Source: JBMDXB01 sp048594885 (lineage in GTDB: Bacteria > Acidobacteriota > Vicinamibacteria > Vicinamibacterales > 2-12-FULL-66-21). Taken from it: DNA of 64,000 bases. Below the pieces are notes generated by a model. It was not told the origin of the DNA, made no database searches, and worked only from the letters and a program-made list of their open reading frames with translations. The stretch lies in assembly GCA_048594885.1 (NCBI GenBank), contig JBMDXB010000112.1:1-64000 (forward strand). The letters are read 5' to 3'. Positions 17,405 through 24,842 of this stretch are shown one piece after another. The position numbers and the translations under genes are program-made. Numbering within the stretch: the stretch's first letter is position 1; each line of letters begins with the position of its first letter.

Positions 17405-17661
17405 CCAAAGGCCAAGGGCCACTGTGAGCAAGGGCAAAGACCAACGGCCACCGACCAAGACCAACGGCCACGGACCAAAGACCAACGGTCATGCCGCGTC
17501 TTGACGAGTTTATGACACGACACCGAACGGCCACACAACCAACCGCCACCGTCTAACGCATAGAGTTAGGGTCGGCCTTTGGCCTTTGGCCTTTGGCCTT
17601 TGGCCTTTGGCCCTTGGCCCTTGGCCCTTGGGAATTGAACCCCTTGGCCCTTGGCCTTTGG
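17405..17661. repeat. GGCCYTT heptamer array and inverted copy
   Basis: This non-coding interval holds five GGCCTTT units and three GGCCCTT units (17574-17629) followed by looser copies. To the left lies a degenerate tract of GACCAACGGCCAC words (about 17420-17495). CCAAAGGCCAAGGGCC (17405-17420) is the exact complement of 17646-17661, so the region can fold as a 16-bp stem with a long loop. No real gene is seen in 17347-17688; open frames here are only translated repeats. Confidence 0.85.
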
Positions 17662-17688
17662 TTCTTTGGGAGTTGACGCGGAGGTCAC

Positions 17689-18372
17689 ATGAGACGGGAT
17701 CTTCGAAGGGTCTTGCTGGTGGCGATGGCCGCCATCGCGACTGCCACATCGGCCCTGGCGCAGGAATCCAGACGCGAAGAGTGGCAGAAGGTCGACGAGA
17801 TCTTCAAGGCCATGGGCGTCCGGCCCGGAGCCGTCGTCGCCGACATCGGCGCCGGTGGCGGGTTCTTCACCACGCGGCTCGCACGCGCGGTGGGCGCCGA
17901 GGGACGCGTGCTTGCCGTCGACGTCGACCGTGTCAGCCTCGGCCGGATGCGTCAGCGGCTGGAAGCGGACGGCATCTCGAACGTGGAGACCGTCGAGAGC
18001 GCGCACGACGACCCGAAGCTCGCCCCCGGCACCCTCGACGCGGCGCTGATCGTCAACGCCTATCACGAGATGAAGGAGCATCAGGCGATGCTCACGAAGA
18101 TCCGCGCGGCGCTCAAACCGGAGGGCCGGCTGGTGATCGTCGAGCCCATCTCGCCGTCGCGGCGCACGGGCAAACGCGAGGAACAGGTGCAGCGCCACGA
18201 GATCGGCATCGAGTTCGTGCAGCAGGAGGCCCGCGACGCCGGATTCCGAGTCCTGCGCGCCGAAGATCCGTTCACCACGCGAGCAGGCTCGGCCGGGCAG
18301 ACCGACGAGGAATGGCTGCTCGTCCTCACTCCGCTGCCGGCGCCCGCTGTGGAGAAAGCCGCTGATCGCTGA
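17689..18372 (+). CDS. Exported class I SAM-dependent methyltransferase-like protein
   Basis: 227 residues. A convincing signal peptide (RRVLLVAMAAIATATSALAQ) precedes a Rossmann methyltransferase: motif I VVADIGAGGGFFTTRLA, motif II VLAVDVD, and DAALIVNAYHEM in place of motif IV. SAM is normally cytoplasmic, so an exported methyltransferase is odd. Similar 'secreted' methyltransferases are nevertheless frequent in Acidobacteriota and Planctomycetota annotations. Substrate unknown. Its stop codon lies in the first unit of the GATCGCY repeat and its 5' side abuts the GGCCYTT repeat. Confidence 0.82.
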   Translation: MRRDLRRVLLVAMAAIATATSALAQESRREEWQKVDEIFKAMGVRPGAVVADIGAGGGFFTTRLARAVGAEGRVLAVDVDRVSLGRMRQRLEADGISNVETVESAHDDPKLAPGTLDAALIVNAYHEMKEHQAMLTKIRAALKPEGRLVIVEPISPSRRTGKREEQVQRHEIGIEFVQQEARDAGFRVLRAEDPFTTRAGSAGQTDEEWLLVLTPLPAPAVEKAADR

Positions 18373-18473
18373 TCGCTGTTCGCCGATCGCCGATCGCCGA
18401 TCGCTGATCGCTGATCGCTGATCGCCGATCGTTGATCGCTGAGCGCTGAGCGCTGATTGGCGATTTGCTGATC
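18364..18473. repeat. GATCGCY heptamer tandem array
   Basis: About fifteen 7-bp units (GATCGCT, GATCGCC, GAGCGCT, GTTCGCC) begin inside the methyltransferase stop region and run to just before the nagB promoter. Unit length equals the GAATGCY and GGCCYTT arrays although the word is different. Confidence 0.9.
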
Positions 18474-18509
18474 GCGCGTCGCACGTCGCCCGTATATACT
18501 GACCCCACT

Positions 18510-19259
18510 TTGCAGGTCGAAACCTACACCGACAGACAGACCATGAGCCGCGCCGCGGCCGAGCACGCGGCGCGCATCCTCCGCGACGCGATCGCGGCAC
18601 GCGGCGGCGCGCGCATCATCGCCGCGACCGGAGCCTCGCAGTTCGATTTCCTCGAGGCGCTCACCGCCGCCCCCGGCATCGACTGGACGCGCGTCGAGAT
18701 GTTCCACCTCGACGAATACGTCGGCCTGCCCATCACCCACCCGGCAAGCTTCCGCAAATACCTGCGCGAGCGGCTAATCGACAAGGTGGGGCTGACGCGC
18801 TACCACCTGCTCGACGGCGAGCACGATCCGCACCGCGTCGCCGCCGACGCCGGCCGCCTCATCGTCCAGGCGCCGATCGACGTCGCGTTCGTCGGCATCG
18901 GTGAAAACGGCCACCTCGCGTTCAACGATCCCCCGGCCGACTTCGAGACCGAAGAACCGTATCTGATCGTGACGCTGGACGAAGCCTGCCGCCGGCAGCA
19001 GGTCGGCGAAGGCTGGTTCGCCACCGTCGATGACGTGCCGAAGCAGGCGATCTCGATGTCGATCCGTCAGATCCTGAAGTCGCGAGAGATCATTTGCGTC
19101 GTGCCCGACGCTCGAAAGGCGCAAGCCGTCAAGGCGTGTCTCGAAGCGGACGTGTCACCGATGGCGCCCGCTTCCATCCTGCAGACGCACGCAAACACGA
19201 CCGTGTACCTGGATCGCGACTCGGCATCGCTGCTGTCGCTCGGAGCCATCATCGAGTGA
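18510..19259 (+). CDS. nagB: Glucosamine-6-phosphate deaminase
   Basis: Converts glucosamine-6-phosphate to fructose-6-phosphate and ammonia in the cytoplasm. The 249 residues carry the NagB/6-phosphogluconolactonase fold: ARIIAATGASQFDFLEAL (phosphate loop), MFHLDEYVG, GIGENGHLAFNDPPADF and SMSIRQILKS. In GIGENGH the Asp of E. coli NagB is Asn, as in several other NagB groups. TTG 18510 is chosen because the family start (LQVETYTDRQ) is there and TATACT (18495-18500) lies 9 nt before it, suggesting a leaderless message. It overlaps nagA by 4 bp. Confidence 0.9.
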   Translation: MQVETYTDRQTMSRAAAEHAARILRDAIAARGGARIIAATGASQFDFLEALTAAPGIDWTRVEMFHLDEYVGLPITHPASFRKYLRERLIDKVGLTRYHLLDGEHDPHRVAADAGRLIVQAPIDVAFVGIGENGHLAFNDPPADFETEEPYLIVTLDEACRRQQVGEGWFATVDDVPKQAISMSIRQILKSREIICVVPDARKAQAVKACLEADVSPMAPASILQTHANTTVYLDRDSASLLSLGAIIE

Positions 19260-20236
19260 CGGCCGTGCAGTTCCCCGGGCTGTTCGACCTCCAGGTGAAC
19301 GGCTTCGGCGGCATCGACTTCAACGGCGCGGATCTCGGGCCCGATCGCATCCACGAAGCGCTCGAGCGCATGCGCGAGACCGGCGTCACGCGCTGCCTGC
19401 CGACGCTCATCACGTCGTCATTCGAGGATTTCGCCCGGAACGCCCTCGCGTTCACGAAGATCTCGACGCCGGCGTTCGCCGGGATCCACATGGAGGGTCC
19501 GTACCTCTCGCCTGCCGACGGCGCGCGCGGCGCGCATCCGCTCGAGCACATCGCGCTGCCGTCCATCGGCGATTTCCAGCGGCGCCAGGAAGCGGCGCGC
19601 GGACAGATCCGGCTCGTGACGCTCGCGCCGGAGCGGCCGGGCGCGCTGCCGCTCATCGAATATCTCGTGGCCGACGGCGTGCGCGTCTCGATCGGGCACA
19701 CCGCGGCCACGCCACCGCAGATCGACGACGCGATCTCCGCCGGCGCAACGATGGCGACACACCTCGGCAACGGCTGCGCGCAGATGCTGCCGCGCCATCC
19801 CAACGTCATCTGGGAGCTGCTCGCCACCGACGCCGTCCACGCGAGCTTCATCGTCGACGGTCATCACCTACCGCCGGCGACGGTGAAGGCGATGATTCGC
19901 GCGAAAGGCCCGCGGCGATCGATCCTCATCACCGACGCGGGCGCCGCGGCCGGCTGTCCGGCTGGCCGGTATCGCATCGGCGGGGTCGAGTGCGAGCTGT
20001 CGCCGAATGGCCGCGTGTCGCTGCCGGGAACGGAATACCTGGCCGGATCGGCACTCAATCTCCGCGACGCGCTCGTCAACACGGTCCGCTTCACCGGCCT
20101 GGCCTTCGACGACGTCGTGCCTATGGCGTCGACGGTCCCGGCGGAGTACATTGGCCTGCCGGCGCTCGGCCAGGTCACCGCCGATTTCGACGCCGGCGCG
20201 GGAACGCTCCACATCCGTCACGTATCGACCACATGA
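19256..20236 (+). CDS. nagA: N-acetylglucosamine-6-phosphate deacetylase, N-terminally short
   Basis: Removes acetate from GlcNAc-6-phosphate, supplying NagB. The 326 residues contain PGLFDLQVNGFGG, HMEGPYL (metal Glu), SIGHTAATP, THLGNGC, VDGHHLPP and ITDAG, all amidohydrolase/NagA motifs. GTG 19256 is the only reasonable start (GTGA overlap with nagB) and places the protein directly at the first barrel strand. The ~45-residue N-terminal part of the usual beta-sandwich domain is missing. Operon order nagB-nagA-symporter-isomerase indicates amino-sugar use. Confidence 0.9.
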   Translation: MTAVQFPGLFDLQVNGFGGIDFNGADLGPDRIHEALERMRETGVTRCLPTLITSSFEDFARNALAFTKISTPAFAGIHMEGPYLSPADGARGAHPLEHIALPSIGDFQRRQEAARGQIRLVTLAPERPGALPLIEYLVADGVRVSIGHTAATPPQIDDAISAGATMATHLGNGCAQMLPRHPNVIWELLATDAVHASFIVDGHHLPPATVKAMIRAKGPRRSILITDAGAAAGCPAGRYRIGGVECELSPNGRVSLPGTEYLAGSALNLRDALVNTVRFTGLAFDDVVPMASTVPAEYIGLPALGQVTADFDAGAGTLHIRHVSTT

Positions 20237-21936
20237 ACATTGCCACGCTCGACTGGGCCGTTCTCATCGTCTATCTGATCGTCATCACCGCGATCGGTCT
20301 CATCGTCGGCTATCGCGTGCGGCACAGTGGTGAGTACTTCCTCGGCGGCCGGAAGTTCGGCCCCTGGCTGATGATTGGCCAGAGCTTCGGCGTCGGCACC
20401 CACGCCGAGATGCCGGTGTCGCTCGCCGGCGCGGTCTACACGCACGGCGCGTCGGCGATCTGGTTTCAGTGGAAGAACCTGTTCATCACGCCGTTCTACT
20501 GGCTGATGGCGCCGGTGTTCCGCCGCATCCGGCGCACCACGATGGCGGAGCTGACCGAGGATCGCTACGGCTCGTGGATGGGCGCGATCTATATCGTGTT
20601 CGCGTTGCTCTTCTTCGTGATCAACACCGGCAGCATGCTCAAGGGCGCCGGCAAGGTGATCAGCCAGGCGACGGGTGGCTCGGTGGGCGTCAACGAGATC
20701 GTCGTCGCGATGACGGTGATGTTCATTCTCTACAGCTTCGTCGGCGGCCTCGTCGCGGCGGCGTGGACGGATCTGTTCCAGGGGATCCTGATCATCGTGC
20801 TGTCGTTCATGCTGATTCCCCTTGGATGGAGTGTCGTGGGCGGTCTCGACGGCATGCAGGCCTCGCTCGAGCCGTTCCGGTTCTCGCTCGCGACGCCGTC
20901 CGGCATCGGCCCATGGGTGATCCTGATGCTGACGGTCAACGGCCTGGTCGGTATCATGGCGCAGCCGCATCAGCTCGCCGCCGTCGGCACGGGCAAGGAC
21001 GAGCGGACGTGCCGCGTCGGGATGTTCTACGGCAACTTCGTCAAGCGCGTGTGCACGGTGGGCTGGGCGCTCGTCGGCCTGATCGTCGCGGCGATGATCG
21101 CCCAGGGACACGACGGCGTGTCGGCGCTCGCCGATCCGGAGAACGCGTTCGGCTTCGCCTGCCGGCATCTGCTGTTCCCCGGCGCGCTCGGCCTGCTCAT
21201 CGCGGCCGTCCTCGCGGCGAACATGTCGACCTGCTCCGCTTTCCTCGTGGACAGCGGCGCGCTGTTCACCGAGGGACTTTATCGCCGGCGCATGATGCCG
21301 AACCGCCCCGACCACCATTACCTGTGGGTCGGACGCATCAGCGGTTTCCTGATCACGATGGTTGGCGTGCTCTACGCGCTGTTCCTCATCAAGAGCGTGC
21401 TCTACACGTTTCTGCTGACCGAGACGATGGCGACGTTCGTCGGGATCAGCATTCTGGGCGGCATCCTGTGGCGCCGCGCGAACCGGTGGGGCGCGCTGGC
21501 GAGCCTGCTCAGCGCGTTCGCGACGAACTTCTTCCTCTACTGGGTGAAGGGCGAGCGGTTGGATCACTGGGACCCGAACGTGTTCCTCGCGGCGCTGCTC
21601 GTCGGCACGGCGGCGCTCGTCGTCGTCAGCCTGATGACGGCGCCGGAACCTGCCGGCAGCATCGAGTCATTGTTCGATCGGCTGCAGACCAACTCCGACG
21701 CCGACGAGCATGTCGTCCACGGCGCGGCCGTCGCGGAGCCGGCCGTGGCGCGCGGAGCCGCGACCGCGGTGGCCGTCGCCTCGCAGCCGCTCCTGCTGGT
21801 CAACCTCCTTCGACTGCGAACAGCCGCTGCCGGCCGCGGCTGGCGCGTCTACCGCGAGGATCTCGGCGGATTCACGCTGGCGTGGGTCCTCGTATTCGTG
21901 CTCGTCATCGCGACGGCAGCATTTCTGAGGATGTGA
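20233..21936 (+). CDS. Sodium:solute symporter family transporter
   Basis: 567-residue inner-membrane protein with about 13-14 helices. SSS-family features: VGYRVRHSGEYFLGGRKFGPWLM near the N-terminus, FQWKNLFITPFYWLMAPVFRR, and SFVGGLVAAAWTDLFQGILI. The ATG overlaps the nagA stop by 4 bp. From this context it probably imports N-acetylglucosamine, chitobiose or a related amino sugar with Na+; the sequence itself does not fix the substrate. A hydrophilic loop (about 485-535) separates the last helix. Confidence 0.9.
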   Translation: MNIATLDWAVLIVYLIVITAIGLIVGYRVRHSGEYFLGGRKFGPWLMIGQSFGVGTHAEMPVSLAGAVYTHGASAIWFQWKNLFITPFYWLMAPVFRRIRRTTMAELTEDRYGSWMGAIYIVFALLFFVINTGSMLKGAGKVISQATGGSVGVNEIVVAMTVMFILYSFVGGLVAAAWTDLFQGILIIVLSFMLIPLGWSVVGGLDGMQASLEPFRFSLATPSGIGPWVILMLTVNGLVGIMAQPHQLAAVGTGKDERTCRVGMFYGNFVKRVCTVGWALVGLIVAAMIAQGHDGVSALADPENAFGFACRHLLFPGALGLLIAAVLAANMSTCSAFLVDSGALFTEGLYRRRMMPNRPDHHYLWVGRISGFLITMVGVLYALFLIKSVLYTFLLTETMATFVGISILGGILWRRANRWGALASLLSAFATNFFLYWVKGERLDHWDPNVFLAALLVGTAALVVVSLMTAPEPAGSIESLFDRLQTNSDADEHVVHGAAVAEPAVARGAATAVAVASQPLLLVNLLRLRTAAAGRGWRVYREDLGGFTLAWVLVFVLVIATAAFLRM

Positions 21937-21940
21937 TTTC

Positions 21941-22849
21941 ATGTTGACTCGACGATCGTTTCTGACCACCGCGGCGGCGGCCCTTGCCACCGCGTCCCCT
22001 GCTGTGCACGCCGCCGGCGCGTTCCCGCCGGCGATCGATCCCATCAAGCGGCGCGGCCCGGCACGGATGAAGCTGAGCATCGCGGCGTATTCGTTCCGCA
22101 ACGCGCTGACGTCGAAGGCCGCGGGCATGACGCTCGAGGACTTCGTCAACGAGGCGACGAAGTGGGACGTCGACGCCGTGGAGCCGACGTCCTACTACTT
22201 CCCGGAGCCGGCGACGCCGGAGTACTGCCGCAAGCTGCGGCGCCACGCGTTCCTTCAGGGGCTCGACATCTCCGGCACGGCGATCCGCAACACGTTCACG
22301 TATCCGGCGGGGCCGCAGCTCGACAAGGAGATCGCGCACGTCAAGCACTGGATCGATCTCGCCGTCCACCTCGGCGCGCCGACGATCCGGATCTTTGCCG
22401 GCGATCTGCAGAAGGCAACGAGCGAGGCACAGGCGCGCGAGTCGTGCATCAAAGCGATCGAGCAGTGCTGCGAGTACGCGGCACCGCGCGGCATCATCCT
22501 CGCGCTCGAGAACCACGGCGGCATCGTCGCCGACGTCGGCCCGATGCTGGAGATCGTGAAGGCGGTGAAGTCCGACTGGTTCGGCGTGAACTGGGACAGC
22601 GGCAACTTCCGCAGCGCCGATCCGTACGGCGATCTCGCGAAGCTCGCGCCGTATGCCGTCGTCACACAAATCAAGACGGAAGTTCATCCGAACGGCAAGA
22701 CACAGAAAGCGGATCTCGCGCGTCTGGTCGGCATCCTGCGCGACGCGGGGTATCGCGGCTACGTGGCGCTCGAGCACGAGGCGAAGGAGGATCCGTTCGT
22801 CGCCGTGCCGAAGTACCTCGCGGAGCTGCGGAAACTGATCTCGCGCTGA
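21941..22849 (+). CDS. TAT-exported sugar phosphate isomerase/epimerase-like protein
   Basis: 302 residues. A twin-arginine signal (LTRRSFLTTAAAALATASPA) precedes a xylose-isomerase-like barrel with ALENHGG, WDSGNFRS, TQIKTEVHP and ALEHEA (metal-binding Glu/Asp/His). It starts 4 bp after the symporter stop and closes the amino-sugar operon, so it may modify an amino sugar or derived sugar in the periplasm. The exact reaction is unknown. Confidence 0.85.
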   Translation: MLTRRSFLTTAAAALATASPAVHAAGAFPPAIDPIKRRGPARMKLSIAAYSFRNALTSKAAGMTLEDFVNEATKWDVDAVEPTSYYFPEPATPEYCRKLRRHAFLQGLDISGTAIRNTFTYPAGPQLDKEIAHVKHWIDLAVHLGAPTIRIFAGDLQKATSEAQARESCIKAIEQCCEYAAPRGIILALENHGGIVADVGPMLEIVKAVKSDWFGVNWDSGNFRSADPYGDLAKLAPYAVVTQIKTEVHPNGKTQKADLARLVGILRDAGYRGYVALEHEAKEDPFVAVPKYLAELRKLISR

Positions 22850-22863
22850 TCGCGCTAGCGGGG

Positions 22864-22922
22864 TTTTCAATTCGGCCGTTGTTTTCAATTCGGCCGTAGC
22901 CGACGGGCTTCAGCCCGTCGGC
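22864..22922. repeat. Direct repeat plus 24-bp hairpin
   Basis: TTTTCAATTCGGCCGT occurs twice (22864-22879 and 22882-22897). It is followed by GTAG overlapping a hairpin with 11-bp arms GCCGACGGGCT/AGCCCGTCGGC and TC loop (22899-22922). This resembles the right half of the composite elements at 9.4 and 13.6 kb. It is suitable as a terminator for the amino-sugar operon. Apart from this and the recombinase relic, 22923-23451 holds nothing I recognise. Confidence 0.7.
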
Positions 22923-23003
22923 CGGCGGATCTCGACCCCTCCGACCCGGTTCCATCTCCACGAGCCCTGCTGCGTGCGATCGTCGACGCCCTCAGGGGGA
23001 CAG

Positions 23004-23190
23004 TTGACGAAACGAGTCAGACCTCAGACGCTCAGGCAATCATTCGCCACACCTTGTGGAAGACGGCTAGGACATTCGCACGCTCCAGGAGTTGCTGGGT
23101 GATGCCGACGTCAGTACTGCGATGATCTACACGTACGTGCTCGATCGGAAACCACTCGGCGTGCGCAGTCCGATCGACCGCTTGCTGTAG
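23004..23190 (+). pseudogene. Tyrosine recombinase (integrase) C-terminal remnant
   Basis: The reading LTKRV.PQTLRQSFAT, then after a frameshift LVEDG-stop-DIRTLQELLG, then DADVSTAMIYTYVLDR and GVRSPIDRL with a stop at 23188-23190, reproduces the C-terminus of IntI/XerC-like recombinases. Damage is clear: a frameshift after SFAT, an in-frame TAG (23068-23070) where Tyr is usual (DGYDIRT), His to Gln in HTLRH, and GH to GD. The nucleophile-region Tyr (MIYT) remains. The upstream part of the gene is absent. Confidence 0.85.
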
Positions 23191-23451
23191 CCGTGCGCGT
23201 CGCGGCCATACCGCGACTGAATCGGCCTTCCGGAACTATTTCCGTTCATGGCGCTTGGCGGCGATGGCCTTTGGGCTCCTGCCGTTCCGCCGTTCTCGAT
23301 AACCGCGGACGGCGGCTAAACGTGGCCGGTGTGACCGTCCACGTACGTGCTAACATGCCGCCACACAGATTCTTCGAGTTCCTTGGACAGGGCGTACAGC
23401 AACGAATTCTCGCGGTCTATTCCAAGACTCCTTAGCCGGAGCAACGAAGTC

Positions 23452-23886
23452 ATGCGAGACCTTCGAGAGTACGTTGCGGACTACGTACTGGAGCTTTCGG
23501 GTCCGAATTCCGAGAATGCCTGGCACTCGCTCGTCGAGGCCGGTCCGGCTGCACTGCCACATCTGATCCAGGCTTTCGAGAGGACCGGGGACCGCGACCT
23601 AAGGGCAACCCTGATTGAAGTGGTTGCTGAATGGCGGTCGGCGGAAGGTGTGCCATTCTTGGCCGCCTTGCTGCGGGATTCCAATGCCGAGATATGGAAA
23701 CGCGCATTGGACGGCCTCGTGGCAGCTGGGAGCGCTGCGGCGCTGAAGGCATTGTACTCTGCGAAGGTACAGTCAGCTCCGGGCAGCGGGAATGGATCGA
23801 CGAAGCAATCGAGCAGATTGTCGATGCGCAAAGGCCTGGCTAACCGGCCGCGGCAGCCGGCGAGCGGCGACAGGTGCATGAGATGA
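23452..23886 (+). pseudogene. HEAT-repeat protein, probably frameshifted
   Basis: ATG 23452 opens MRDLREYVADYVLELSG and helical pairs typical of short HEAT proteins (AWHSLVEAGPAALPHLIQAF, RSAEGVPFLAALLRDSNAEI). After ALKALYSAK (about 23765) the frame becomes Ser/Arg-rich low-quality sequence to 23886. Another frame continues as SGQREWIDEAIEQIVDAQ and stops at 23843, the ending expected for this family. A single indel near 23765-23785 is the simplest reading. Similar stand-alone proteins occur as immunity-like or accessory genes. It lies 260 bp after the recombinase relic. Confidence 0.65.
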
Positions 23887-23932
23887 TCTCCGACCGGTCG
23901 CGCGTGCCGCTCGCGGCTGAACGGCAGGTCGT

Positions 23933-24265
23933 CTAGGCTGCTCGACGCCGAGGCTTCTGGGCGACGAGGCGGGCGACGTCACGCGGGCTGGCTCCAAGGC
24001 GAAACAGCGACTTGAGGAGCAGATCAGTGCTGACGGTGCGATGGGCGGCTTCCATCTTCGCGACACGGGACTGGCTGGAGCCGAAGCGCTCAGCGACCTG
24101 CGCCTGGGTCAAGCCGAGGCGCTCGCGTCGCTGCCGCAGGCCTGCCGCCAGCGCCATCTTCACATCGACGAATCGACGTTCGTCGGCAGACAAGCCGAGG
24201 AAGTCGGCCGCATCTCCCACGGCCCACCCGGCCCGTTCGAGCCTTCGTCGCTTATTGGCGCGCAC
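23933..24265 (-). CDS. XRE-family antitoxin
   Basis: Product of 110 residues. A helix-turn-helix of the Cro/CI class lies at about 40-95 (LRQRRERLGLTQAQVAERFGSSQSRVAKME), followed by a short basic tail. It overlaps the toxin gene by 14 bp (24252-24265) and is second in the operon, the HigB-HigA order. It is expected to neutralise the toxin and repress the shared promoter through the palindrome at 24630-24651. Confidence 0.85.
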   Translation of the reverse strand: MRANKRRRLERAGWAVGDAADFLGLSADERRFVDVKMALAAGLRQRRERLGLTQAQVAERFGSSQSRVAKMEAAHRTVSTDLLLKSLFRLGASPRDVARLVAQKPRRRAA

Positions 24266-24620
24266 GGTTCCCTCCTCGCGTTCTTCCGATTGCCCGCTGG
24301 AACTCCGCGAGCCGCCGCTGACACTCAGTGATGACTCGCTGCGGCGTCGCGCGGGTCTTCTTCTGAGACACGTCGAGAATCACGATGGCCTCGGCCGCCA
24401 CGTGGTAGATGATGCGCCAGTTCACCTGGCCGTCAACGATCCGCAGCTCGTGACAGCCGGGTCCGATATCGGGCATCGGACGCGACACCGGCAGGCCAAG
24501 AGCTTCGCCAGCTTGTACGCGGCGCAGCAAGAATCCGGCCTCGATCCGGGCCGCGGAGCCAAACGGCGGTGTTTTGATCTCGCCTCGCAACCAGACCAAC
24601 GGCTTGTCGCGAGGGTTCAT
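24252..24620 (-). CDS. HigB/RelE-type toxin (phage Gp49-like)
   Basis: Product of 122 residues resembling the Gp49/HigB branch of RelE-type mRNA interferases: LVWLRGEIKTPPF, EAGFLLRRVQAGEAL, MPDIGPGCHELRI, NWRIIYHV and AIVILDVSQKKT (strand with terminal Lys). ATG 24620 is used because it stands 7 nt after the -10 TATCTT; a TTG at 24629 would be inside the -10. It probably cleaves mRNA at the ribosome when its partner is lost. It forms a stability module in the 23-28 kb island. Confidence 0.85.
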   Translation of the reverse strand: MNPRDKPLVWLRGEIKTPPFGSAARIEAGFLLRRVQAGEALGLPVSRPMPDIGPGCHELRIVDGQVNWRIIYHVAAEAIVILDVSQKKTRATPQRVITECQRRLAEFQRAIGRTRGGNRARQ

Positions 24621-24627
24621 CGGTGAC

Positions 24628-24656
24628 AAGATATGTCAGATTCGACATATCGTCAA
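24628..24656 (-). promoter_or_regulatory. Toxin-antitoxin promoter with overlapping palindrome
   Basis: On the minus strand TTGACG (24651-24656), 17-bp spacer, TATCTT (24628-24633), and 7 nt to ATG 24620. The palindrome GATATGTC-N6-GACATATC (24630-24651, perfect 8-bp arms) fills the spacer and touches both hexamers, the expected place for autorepression by the XRE protein. Confidence 0.8.
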
Positions 24657-24712
24657 ACGCAACCTAACACGCAGATGATGTTGCGCCGCTGACCCAAGCT
24701 CATCCTCTTTCA

Positions 24713-24749
24713 GGCCAACGCGTTGACCGTCGAGGCCAATGTGTTGGCC
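24713..24749. promoter_or_regulatory. Tandem palindromes ahead of the 961-aa gene
   Basis: GGCCAACGCGTTGACC (24713-24728) and GGCCAATGTGTTGGCC (24734-24749) share the plan GGCCAA-N4-TTGRCC and are exactly 21 bp apart, two helical turns. They are probably operator sites for a dimeric regulator. No adjacent regulator gene other than the XRE antitoxin is present. Confidence 0.5.
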
Positions 24750-24842
24750 GGCGCGTTTTTCCGGTTGCGCCGCCCCGCGCGGCGCGATAGCCTCTGCGCC
24801 TCCTCACGGAGAGGCTCCCCCCTTCACACCGGAGGCGCGCCG

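Noticed and set aside
17510..17749. Minus-strand frame encoding KGQRPKAKGQ-like repeats
   Set aside because: It is only the translation of the GGCCYTT heptamer array.
18326..18508. Minus-strand frames encoding RSAISDQRSAI-like repeats
   Set aside because: Translation of the GATCGCY array; the 7-bp unit gives a 7-residue pseudo-repeat in any frame.
23193..23435. 80-codon open frame after the recombinase relic
   Set aside because: No RBS, Arg/Pro-rich, no similarity to anything; overlaps the upstream region of the HEAT gene.
23004..24749. Integron (IntI plus cassettes with attC sites)
   Set aside because: The recombinase end is IntI/XerC-like and the small genes resemble cassette cargo. However, I found no paired RYYYAAC...GTTRRRY attC sites around the HEAT or toxin genes, and the integrase is not divergent from them.
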